From Manduca sexta (taxonomy: Eukaryota > Arthropoda > Insecta > Lepidoptera > Sphingidae), in the NCBI RefSeq assembly GCF_014839805.1, contig NC_051116.1, positions 496,001-560,000 on the forward strand: 64,000 nucleotides of DNA, in the 5' to 3' direction. The notes below the pieces were generated by a model, which saw only the letters and a list, made by a program, of their open reading frames with translations, was not told where the DNA came from and did not search any database. Of the stretch, positions 44,101 through 54,897 are shown in pieces (position 1 is the stretch's first letter; each line of letters opens with the position of its first letter). A program made the position numbers and the translations under genes.

Positions 44101-45116
44101 TTATCTATTCAATTCGTGAAATTTAAGAAAGTATAATTTTAGTAGTCGTCATAAGTGTGAACTGGCTGTATATCTTTCCGCTTTTAAAATCTGGCAAAAC
44201 TGCTAAATAATTGACAGAATGGAATTTATGTATGCGTGAAGGACTGGTATCTATGGACAGGAACAAATTAAAAAAAGTACAGAATGTCCAGGACCATCTT
44301 TATTTTAGCTTTTTTATTACTAAAACACCGGAATCCTATAAGCATCGGCACAAATCGGCCACTCCGAAGTTATTGTTTCTGTGTATGGGAAGCGAATTGC
44401 GGTCCCGCATCGAATTGATAGCACGGTTGTAAAATCGGGTTGTTGGCCTTGGTTTTCAAGAGGCTAGATATTTTGGCTCACATAGATATCTTATGTAATA
44501 TCGTAGTGAATGTCTTTCCGCACTTTATTCAAAGGTTTATGATGACTGCTGTAAAAGTAAGGTGGAGAAGTTAAGTCAGATTTTGTTTTCAAAAGTATAA
44601 AATTAGTGTAACTTTGGTTGAATTATATATGCATTATAAATTATCATAATTCATTTTTAATACAATGTTACAAATAATATTATGTATATGTATAATTTTC
44701 CCTAAAATAATTAGTGCAACAATTTTACGTGCTAAAAAAAACACTACAGTTTTATTTCATCTATAGATTTATTTATGCCTAAGGCATTCTCTGCCAGACA
44801 GCCAAACACAATGCAAAAATACATGATGTCAAGTTTGAAAAAGAGATCTTTATTATCTAGTGTAATGTGTAATTCCATCATCATTTTTAAACATAAGTGT
44901 CCTGTCGGGGTATGATCGTCATTAATTTAAATCAGCGCCACACAATGAGATCATTAGCGCATTGGGCAGATTACTAATGCAATTTCGCAGTAGGTATTTT
45001 CAGCATTCCGTATCTTAAATAGAGTTGATAAACCCGTGTCAGGTTTCTTTGAATTCCAAAAATGAAATGACACGGAAAATGTTTCTGAAATATAAAATTA
45101 GTATTTACATATTTAC

Positions 45117-45232
45117 GAGACGGGCAAGTCGCTCTCCTGAGAGCATCACGATGCCCATAAACAGTAGTAACACCAATCGAGTTTTGAATTATAAAGGGCC
45201 ACGTGGCATTGCACTGCGCTCAACCTAATTTT
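45117..45232 (-). repeat. Repeat family A, degenerate reverse fragment
   Basis: GACGGGCAAGTCGCTCTCCT, CCATAAACAGTAGTAACACC and GCACTGCGCTCAACC follow the 3' half of family A with many substitutions. Confidence 0.55.
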
Positions 45233-45649
45233 TTCTGCATTAAAAATTAATGTTATGGATACCATTCTTGAACCTGAGGAGCGGAAGAATGATTATATCA
45301 GACTCACCGGCCTTCCGACATAGATGTCATGTCGGACCTCTACCAATTTTATGCCGCCGTACCGACTAAAATCTGCCGTGACTTGCGCACGTGAGACGGT
45401 TCCGGGTGGTCGGGAATGCTTCTGAATTCTCCGGACCCGTCTCTACACGGCTCATCTCTTTTGGGATCCAGAGAATGATTTTTAAATAAGTTATTCGAAA
45501 TCTTTGCATATTCCTGCCGTAACTCATAAATATATTTATTTATTTAAAACTGTATTGTACACTATAAATATGATTTAATATAGTACATAATCAAGTTATT
45601 TTTGCTACTTCAATTATAGATATGGTGATATTTTTAATAGTTTAACACT

Positions 45650-45930
45650 GGTCTGGTCGCACCACCGCAATGTCTATTCTGCCGCCAAGCAGCAGAGTGT
45701 AGTCACTGTTGTGGTCCGGTTTGAACGACATTGTAGCCAGTGTAACTACTGGACATAATAGGACTTAACATCTCACGTCTCAGGATGGCGAGCACAGTGG
45801 AACACCAAACAATACTTTGTAATTCAAGGTGTTGGATGGTGTTTTTACTGCTTATGGGCGTCGTATTGCTTGCCATCAGACGAATGGCAAGCTCGTCTTG
45901 TCATTCAAACAGCAATAAAAAAAAAGAAAC
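45650..45930 (+). mobile_element. Repeat family A, nearly full copy
   Basis: It runs from ACACTGGTCTGGTCGCACCA through GCAGCAGAGTGTAGTCACTG and TGTAATTCAAGGTGTTGGAT to the ATTCAAACAGCAATAAAAAA tail. The A-rich 3' end supports retrotransposition. Confidence 0.8.
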
Positions 45931-46225
45931 GTTAGGGACGCTTGCTCAAGGCTGTTTGCTTGTGGGAGGTTCTTAAATGCAAAGTACGGAACACGTCACG
46001 GTTGACTGGTTCGCACCTGACCAATTTTATGAGCTATTCTTTTAGTACAATGAGTAATATAATCTTGTTAATTTTTCCTTCCTGTGTAAATGTCATCTTT
46101 ATATTAACATGTATCATACTTTAAACACATGAACTCATAAGCAGGTAAATATATGTATGTATGCCATGCTTCATGATACTGCATCAGTAGAGGTATAATT
46201 TACCACAATAAAATATATAATGAAC

Positions 46226-46428
46226 TAGCTTTTGCTCGCGGCTTCGTCTAAGCGAAGGAGTTTTCCGGGATAAAAGTCCCGCTATATATTTTCTCGGGAT
46301 AGAAAGTAGCCTCTAACCTTCCCAGGCTCTTTAACTATCTCCATACCAATAAAAATCCGTTCAGTAGAGTCTGAGAAAATCGATCACATACTGACAGAAA
46401 TGGGGACTTTGTTTTATATGTATAAGAT
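46226..46428 (+). mobile_element. Repeat family D copy
   Basis: TTTTGCTCGCGGCTTCGTCT, GTTTTCCGGGATAAAAGTCC, ATAGAAAGTAGCCTCTAACC and GGGGACTTTGTTTTATATGT mark the element from start to end. Confidence 0.75.
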
Positions 46429-46753
46429 TAATCCCTCCTAGTCGAATTTAGGCCGCGACTGACAATTTAAACAGCCAGGTACGCAGGAGATATTATAGTG
46501 TACAAGTGGGTGCAATACACAGGTGCTCTCTCTGTTCCTTCACTCGCAGTCCGGTGAGACGTTTTACTGTCCATCCAACGGCTATAGGCAAACAGAATGC
46601 CAACAAAGTTATACACTTTACAGCCAAGTACAACGATTATTGAGAAAGTTACGTAATTTACAAAGCGCATAGTTGTTAGTTGTTTAAAACACTGCAGTTG
46701 CATCGTTATTAAATTTTTTTAAGCTAGAATAGAGAGGTGCAAACACACTTATC

Positions 46754-47145
46754 AGTACAATTCCTGTAAGCCAGGATCAGCAGTGGCATTGCATGACACC
46801 GAGCGGTAAAGCTCGGCGAGTCTCAGGGAAAATAATTTGTCATTATCCCGCAATGGAATTATTCAATAAATAGGGAGGAGTTGGAAATATTAATTGTCCA
46901 CTTCCATAGTAAAATGGGAGACTAATAAAGAACTAAGGAGGCGTTTGAACCTCAACCATAGGGACGTTTACAACTAGTAAAGTTTTAAAGCACCCCGGAT
47001 AAAATTAAATTAAAGGATCCTATCACATGAGCTGTTAGATTTGATTACAATAGGCATGGCAAAAACTCCGGAAACCGCGGTAATTCCGTCTAGTCTACAA
47101 AGTCCATGTAGTATACAATCCAGGAATGTATTGCATATTGTTTGA
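46754..47145 (+). repeat. Uncharacterised repeat family F, copy 2
   Basis: Same landmark order as 21345-21722, with a short indel after GGAAAATAATTTGTCATTAT and an extra block near 46990 (AAGCACCCCGGATAAAATTA). Confidence 0.75.
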
Positions 47146-48365
47146 AATGATTTTGCCATTTTAGGCTAAACTAAAGAGATATTAGGAACTATTTTGTCAT
47201 TGTACTAAATCCTGTTAGTGGTTCCACCCGTGACAAAATCCTTTCAGGAATGAGAAATGTTGCACACGGTTCTGGGACGAAGTCTTCTAGGAATAAAAAG
47301 TACGATTGCTCATATTTTTGGTATAAAATTACCTTTATTAATCCAAGACGTCCTGAATTAATATAATTAATACCCTAGGCAATGTGTGTGTTTAATTCTA
47401 AAACATCTAAACATCTTCAAACAAGCCGCCATAATTTTGTCAACTGGCGACCATTGAGGGATAATCATCTCTCGTCAGTCATTTCATTACATTGTCACAG
47501 ATCAATCAGGCGTTTGAAACAAATTGGCTTATTATGCAACCTGCCGCGACCTATTGTAACAAATGCATTGTACGTTATGATGGGTCATTTATTTTGATCA
47601 GATCACGTTAGGTACGTCGGTAATGTTTATTCATGTTGAGGTCTATTTGTTTTATACTTATAGCATCTTTTTTAGGTAGACTTAGGTTTAGCATAAAGTT
47701 AAAAAGAGGTTATTTCCGATTAGCAGATGATCATTAAGTCTTTTTATAAGTAGATAAGAAATTCAGAATTATTTGACATCGTAGGGTCTCGACTTTCTAA
47801 ATATTTTACTGGCGAAGATTTGTAATTAGCATAGGACTATATCTTGTGTTTAACCTCTGCTAATGTAATTTGTATGTAAAGCTTCCTAAAATTAATAAAT
47901 AAAATAGTTCAGATTTATTTGATATAATAGGGTCTCGTCTTTCTTATATTCTTTAGCATAGGACGGCAATGCACCTACAATTGTTTTCTTTAGGTATTCA
48001 CCGGTGATAATTTACCATCAGGTAAAACAACCTACCATTAAACAAACAATTTTTTTTTTAAAAACAAAACTATTTTTTATTTGAATTCGGCCAAAAGTAA
48101 AGTGCCACAGTGTTTACAGAAAACAAAACGGACTCAGTTGTTGAACACTTCCAATTACTACACTCAAATTATACCTAACTTACATGCCTCGTGTGACGCA
48201 ACATAAAAAACAAATACCAGAGATAATAACAATTTAAAAATTCATAACCAAGCGGACCTCGGGTTAATGATGCTACTGACCGCTTTACCTACATTTTTTA
48301 GATACTTTGGAGAACCTTTATTATATGGTAGCTTTTGGTGGAATAACGAAACATGGTCTTCTGTA

Positions 48366-48484
48366 TCGATATAAAATAAATGCTTTATTCAACACGTAGG
48401 CGGACATAGTTGCATTTATTATAAGTCGAGGTACATAAGAATAATTATTATTTAAATAAAGTCGCGTAACTAAAGATGTTTTAT
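48366..48484. repeat. Repeat family I, copy 2
   Basis: TGCTTTATTCAACACGTAGG, CGGACATAGTTGCATTTATT and TATTTAAATAAAGTCGCGTA match 39229-39365. It lies 110 bp before a family H copy. Confidence 0.65.
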
Positions 48485-48597
48485 AGTGGTCATAAAATAA
48501 ATGAAAGATTATGAAGTAAACAAAAAAGCGAGCTTGGGCTGGCAGGAAAGAAGATGTTTATAATCTTAATAAACATAAAGGTAGGAAGGCGTCGCGA

Positions 48598-48847
48598 TGT
48601 ATATGTATTACGTATCAGATTTGGCGTTACGAACACTGCCTGCCTAACTAAAGTGTACTGCAATCCAGTTTTGGTTGCCATTTTACTTGTATTCTATTTA
48701 AAGCGCTTTAGCAATGCATTCAGAGTTTGGTTAGACGTACTACGATTGATGTTTTAGCGCTGCAGCGAACTTTAGTTATATCTCCAGATTTTGAACAAAT
48801 AGTTTATATAGACGTTCGTGTCTATCGGTAGAATACACGTCATTGAA
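48598..48847 (+). repeat. Repeat family H, copy 3
   Basis: AGATTTGGCGTTACGAACAC, TTTAAAGCGCTTTAGCAATG, GATGTTTTAGCGCTGCAG and GAACAAATAGTTTATATAGA follow the order of the 40357-40583 copy. Confidence 0.7.
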
Positions 48848-50702
48848 CTTTTGTGATAAATTGAACTTAGGAACATCAGCTTTAGAGTTGATCGAATCGG
48901 CTCTACCAAGTTTATAAAGAAAAACTAATTTTAATATCATTCTTGAACACTTCAACCTTATGATTATTAGACAATTTTAAGTAAGTATATCAGTGATTTT
49001 CACAACCAGAACTCATTAGCGACTAATATTTAAAAAAAAATACACGAAATTTAAAATAAAAATGTGCTTTGTAAAATGTTAAGTAGGCTATTTGAGAGTA
49101 CGCAAGATAATGATTAAGTTGTCGCCATCTGCGTAGATGAGTAGAGTAAGCAATTTGGAATAACGTAAATAAAAAAATATGGAACATTTCTACCAAACAT
49201 TTTTTTTTATTTGTGACCATATGATCCTAAGTGCTTTAAATTGGTGAAATTAATGATAATTTCACACGGTTTTAAATATCAGCTGTCATCCAAATTAATA
49301 TATTTAGCTTTTACAGACATGTGACGTCACACAGTTTTTATTCAGTATATTTTTTATATTTTTTTTTCATGAAATACATACCTATAAGAATTAAATTTAA
49401 TGAAAATTTTTAAGTTCTGTAGACACCACAAAATAATTTGATATGGATTTTATCCTTCTGATTAAGTAAACTTAATTATAATTTGTTAAAAACAAAAAGA
49501 GGAAAATAACAAAGCAAACATTGATTGTAGTAGGACTATCGGGAATTGTTTTAAAAATTTATAAATGATCATTGAACAGTAGGAAAAATGTGATTACATC
49601 CATAATCCAATCACAACACTTTCCTGTATCTTGGCGCCAATTTTAAATTTGGAATCTCGCTTTTTTAATGTTTTCTTTTTTTTTATTCTGTAAGGAACCG
49701 GCTTAGGTCAAAAACCATGCTGCCACGTCATAAGCATTGGTGGTTTTATATGCATAGAGCTAGTGATATTTTTACTTTTAAATTTCACTTTGGTAGTGTT
49801 GTAATTCATAACGCATGCCGTCGAATATTCCTTGAAGCTAACAATGCGTTGAGTCACGTCGCGGCGTGCGTTGGCCCCGTCTCCTGCGCATGCCACAAGG
49901 GATAATTTCCGACACACTTTTATTATTAAGTTTTTGACTGCGATTGTCTCTGATACAATACGGAAATTAAATGTCTGTACGGATGAATATATAAACTGTG
50001 TTGTTTAACGTAATTGGTTGTTATATCTAGACATATTCAGCATCCATATTTACTATTCTAAACACGAAAGTAGCTGTCTCTGTGTGACATTTTCACGTTT
50101 GAACCAATGAACCTATTTAGATGAAATTTAGTTTGGAGATAGTTAGAGACCCTCGGAAGAACATAGGTTATATATCTCGTGAAAATATATAGCTGGCCTT
50201 TAATTCGGAAACATTTTTCACTCAAGCGCAGCCGCGAGCGAAAACTAGTGTATAATAAAATTACCAAAATGTAAAATTTACTTGAATACATTTTGATTCA
50301 ATTCACGTTCTATCGCTTCATCGAATTGTATATATTGATGAATGTTGTATGTACAAGTTCATATATAATTTCAAATATGTAGAGATGATCTAACAATGAT
50401 TATTCATTTACCCATAGACAAGGTTATGTCTTTAATTCATCGCGAAACTTCCGCGATGATGTATAAATATTTTAGTAGGCGTTTGTTTGTGTATGAGCAG
50501 TAGCTTCTGTCATGAGATAGGCTAGTGTGGAAGCTTTGATAATTTGACACGTGTTTTATTTAAATGATTTATGTAGTTATAAGTTTTATTGTAATTACAT
50601 CTGGATGTCCTTATTAAATAAAATAGATTAAAAAATAAAATCACAAATTTTTTTAAAACATTGTCGATTGGAATACATTGAATCTTGTCAGACAAACTTT
50701 GT

Positions 50703-51116
50703 TACTGGTGGTAGGTCTCTCATATGTGAGAGTCCGCCTGGGTAGGTACCACCGCAATGTCATTTCTGCCGCCAAGCAGCAGTGTGTAGTGACTGTTGTG
50801 GTCCGGTTTGAAGGACATTGTAGCCAGTGTAATTACTGGACATAATAAGACTTAACATCTCATGTCTCAGGATGGCGAGCGCAACGGAATACCAAAAAAT
50901 ACTTTTCTTTTTATTTGGTTTTATTTTTTTTGTTCTTTAGTCATTATTGTAATCTTTTAGTTAAAATTGTTATTATTTTCCAACAATATACGTCTTTCTT
51001 TGTCTCTTTACTTTGTAATTCAAGGTGTTGGATGGTGTTTCTACTGTTTATGGGAGGTCGTATCGCTTACCATCAGGCGAACGGCAAACTCGTCTCGTCA
51101 TTCAAAGCAATACAAA
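50703..51116 (+). mobile_element. Repeat family A, full copy with a T-rich insertion
   Basis: It starts ACTGGTGGTAGGTCTCTCAT and ends GGCAAACTCGTCTCGTCATT plus CAAAGCAATACAAAA. Relative to other copies, about 100 bp of T-rich sequence (about 50908-51009) interrupts the stretch AATACTTTGTAATTC, with TACTTT at both joints. Confidence 0.8.
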
Positions 51117-51355
51117 ATTGATTCTTATATATAGATAGATAATATCGTATTAAGTTATTGTTACTGATGTATACCTACCTACTTATATAAGTATTAACTT
51201 TACATTTTGGTAAACAATGGAAACGGAACCAAGGCCATCTTTACAATAGGTATACAATGTAAGCCATATTATTATTATTATAAATAATATGGACTATGGT
51301 TCATTCTGTTCAAACTTGGTTTATAGGCACTTAGATATTGTATTCATTTGTTACT

Positions 51356-51573
51356 ATATCTATACATATTATAAAACAAAATCCCCTTTTTTGTCTATCT
51401 GTATGTTATCGATTTTCTCAAAATTTACTGAACGGATTTTTATGAAATTTGGTATGGAAATAGTTTAAGATCCTGGAAAGGTTATAGGCTACTTTCTATC
51501 CCGGGAAAATATATAGCGGGACTTTTACCTCGGAAAAAACTCCTTTACAAGGGCGAAGCCGCGAAACCGAATG
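51356..51573 (-). mobile_element. Repeat family D, reverse copy
   Basis: The plus strand starts ATCTATACATATTATAAAAC and ends AAGGGCGAAGCCGCG. The left end is the same 42-base arm that is duplicated in inverted form at 19675. Confidence 0.75.
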
Positions 51574-52019
51574 AAAAATTATTTCCTGATATGAAAGTTG
51601 AAATAGATTGTTCTTTCCTTCATTAATATCAATCTGCGTATGATGTCATTGTCATTTATAACTAGCGAATTGCAGTTAACTGGGGTTGTTAACACAGTAC
51701 ATAGCCGATGCAATATTATTGTCGACTGCGGCCTGGGCCTTACAATAAACTTGATTTTTTATGTCAAAAAGAGTGAATGGTGAATTTTTGAATGAAAAGC
51801 GACCGAGACGGGTGAATGAATGAATGAAGGCCGAGGTTTATTGCTAAGGTCATGGCAAAGAAAGGCGGCAAAAGATTTGTTTGCTGTTTTTTCTTTGATG
51901 AAAAAGTTGAAGTTAATAATAGGTATTTTGTTTTTTGTATTGTAAATTTTTAGATGTAGCTGATTATGGCCTAAATTATTCATCCAGTTCTAAATATTCT
52001 TTGTCTTATAGAATACATA

Positions 52020-52140
52020 CGAACGGCCGTGTCGTATGATTATTGGTCGAGAGAGCGACACCTGAGTCACGTGTCAATATCTCGACCAATCACAATCACG
52101 GAATAAGCGGACGTTCGTGTCGGGTCCACGGTCTGAGGAG
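52020..52140. mobile_element. Inverted-repeat element remnant
   Basis: The left ATTATTGGTCGAGAGAGCGA and right ATCTCGACCAATCACAATCA pair around the centre. The outer CGAACGGCCGTGTCG and CGGACGTTCGTGTCG pair less well. Likely a decayed MITE. Confidence 0.5.
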
Positions 52141-53336
52141 AATTTTGAAACTAAGTACGGCATGGCGCCGGACTTTTTATGAGACATCCAAGTCTCATTA
52201 TGTCCAGTAATTACACTTGGTTTTAATGCTCTACTTAGACAGGAAATATTGGAGCTGTTAAAAGCTAAAATGGTGTACCTACAGACAGATTCACACTTAA
52301 TTAAATCTTCGTAACTTCTATTTATTCAAATTTTTCCATCTCTCGAGAGTCTGAATCTGAAAACTTTTAATCAGACTTGTGTATATCGTTTGAGCTATAA
52401 CAATGAACGTTATTCAAATACACACCCTACACCAGGAGGATAAAGTTAAAATTCATTTGTGTCAGCGTTCATAAATATTCAGCTGGCGCGTCTAGGGAAT
52501 GTGATTGCATTTTTAAAGGAACAGTGAGATTTACAGACGTGATTTCAGCTTGTGTGCACAGAGCCGAGCAAATTGCTCGTCTGTTGGTAAGAAATTATCT
52601 AGAAACGTTAAAAACACCTTGGAGTTAGGCTTGCAAACCACAGCAAATTTGCCCCTACTCTGATCTTAAGACATTAGACTCGAGATTTTCTTTAAACAGC
52701 ATCACAATATCTATATAATAATGGAAGTAAAACAAGTCAAATATTTTTGTCTTTCACTCTTATCGATCTGAACGAGCGAATGAAATGACCGAACGAATTT
52801 CCGATCTGTCAAAGTTACGTATTCGCGGTGTCTACGGAATGTGATTCTCATTTGAATACAAATGGCGGCTTCACATGAATACCATCGATAACAAATTGTT
52901 TTCCCATGGAATTATCATTGCTAATGCCTCGTGGCCGGGAATTATAATTGAAGTGTTGGTAGTTTGTTAAATAATGGATTGTTCTTCCGTAGCGTTGCTA
53001 AGTTTGCGACTTATTTCAAATTTTCTCAATACCTACCTTGAGATGACAGTTTGATCGTTTTTTTTTCCATTGACTTGAAATTAGGTATGTATTGTGAATG
53101 TGGACTTTGATTTATGAAAAAAAGGTTTATGTTCAGGATGGATCGGAAACAAAAGCTAGTTGTTAAATTATGGAATAGATTTGCATAGAAGTGTATCACG
53201 AAATAAACCTTTGTCTGCTACTAAGATGATAAAGTATGTAGCTTTTGAAGGTAATCTCTGAAACTATTGAACGAATCTGAAAAGTCTCCTATTAATAGAA
53301 GGATATTGTGAGAAATAGGCCTATATTTATCTTGAA

Positions 53337-53545
53337 CTGGCTTTTGCTCGCGGCTTAGCCTGCGTGAAGGAGTTTTCCGGGATAAAAGTCTCGTTACATA
53401 TTTTCTAAGGATAGAAAGTAGCCTATAACCTTCCCAGGGTCTTAAACTATCTCGATACCAAATTTCATAAAAATCCGTTCAGTAGATTTTGAGAAAATCG
53501 ATAACATACAGACAGAAAAGGGGACTTTGTTTTATAATATGTGAA
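53337..53545 (+). mobile_element. Repeat family D copy
   Basis: CTGGCTTTTGCTCGCGGCTT, AGTTTTCCGGGATAAAAGTC, TTTCATAAAAATCCGTTCAG and GGGGACTTTGTTTTATAATA define it. Confidence 0.8.
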
Positions 53546-54570
53546 ATTAAGCGTCATATACTGAACTAAAAAGATTAATCTGGAGTTGATATTGGTGGGT
53601 TTATTTGTCGTTAAAAATTTTTTCAGTCCAGTATAATTTTCAAGGAAACTCCCGTGGCAATCGGAAATATAATGCCATAGAAAAAATCAAATAATGCAAG
53701 TTGCCAAACGTCGCAGATGCCAAAATATTACATGTGGAGTTTCGTTTGGTCTGAAGCCAAAATTCATTTTATAGCTATATCAATAGATATTAAAATATTT
53801 CTGTTGTTTCCTGGTAAATATTGTAGTTTTAAAATAACCTCTTCTATTATTATTTTTTATTTTAAGCTAGATGTCGCATTGCGTAGAGTAGCCATAGAAA
53901 TATTTTATCTGTGATTTCATTCTTATCAATCACTATTCAAAGAGAATGTAGCCACAGATTAAAAAGTGTGAAGTGTCAATTTATTAATGGGAGTCGTCAA
54001 TTGTAATAAATCTCAAATAGTCGTTACGATTAATAAAATTTATTTTAATAATGTTCTTACTTCTTACTAACTTTTCCTTATTTGCCTGTGTTTTCTGCGA
54101 ATGTATAACAATAGTAATGACTTTACCTGTAAGTTAAGGAAATCAGGTCATACTGACGTGCAGTCAGTAGAATTTTATCACGGGTCTATGGTTTAGTAAC
54201 GTTCCATTCCCTGAATATTAGTTCCAGTAATGGACTTTCTCTAAAGGTATTCGTTTCGATCTATCAGTAGTATTTTTGATCGAAGATTAAAGGACGGTCG
54301 GCATGGGCATCCCTAGTAGGGAGGGGCAGCTGTCCCCCCTAGAGATTCTAAAAAGTTGCCAAATGTAAAGCAACCAAAGTTATAAGTTTTTGACTTGACT
54401 TGCTTGATCGATCATTCCCATACGTCTAAACTCGAATGAATTCAGCAATTCCATTCCTAACATTCCGTACGCTCAATTACGCTCTGCTCTATGTTATTGT
54501 TAAAGCGGGAGAGCGGGAATCAGGGTGGAACACGTGCTGTCGACTTTATCTACAATTCATAGGTTCCTTT

Positions 54571-54897
54571 GTTCCTAAAAAAGCGGCGATAGCCTAGTTG
54601 GATGTGGAACGGACTGCGAAGACGAATGTCCGCAGATTCAAATCCCAAGGGCACACACCTCTGACTTTTCTAAAATCATGTGTGTATTCTTTGTGAATTT
54701 ATCGTTCGCTTTAACGGTGAAGGAAAATATCGTGGGGAAACCTGCACATCTGAGAAGTTCTCTATAGGAATTTCGAAGGTGTGTGAAGTCTACCAACCCG
54801 CACTAGGCCAGCGTGGTGGACTAAGGCCTAATCCCTCTCAGTAGTAGAGGAGGCCCGTGCAGCAGTGGGCAAGTATATAATACAGGGCTGATATTAT
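54571..54897 (+). mobile_element. tRNA-derived SINE (family B), full length, with 12-bp target duplication
   Basis: A box TAGCCTAGTTGG at 54590 and B box GATTCAAATCC at 54635 form a split pol III promoter. The body ends TAATACAGGGCTGATATTAT. ATAGGTTCCTTT occurs immediately before (54559-54570) and after (54898-54909) the element, a perfect target-site duplication. This sets the exact ends of the family at 327 bp. Confidence 0.92.

Noticed and set aside
54571..54660. A and B box sequence resembling a tRNA gene
   Set aside because: It is the promoter half of a SINE with target duplication and does not fold as a tRNA; no true tRNA gene was seen in the window.
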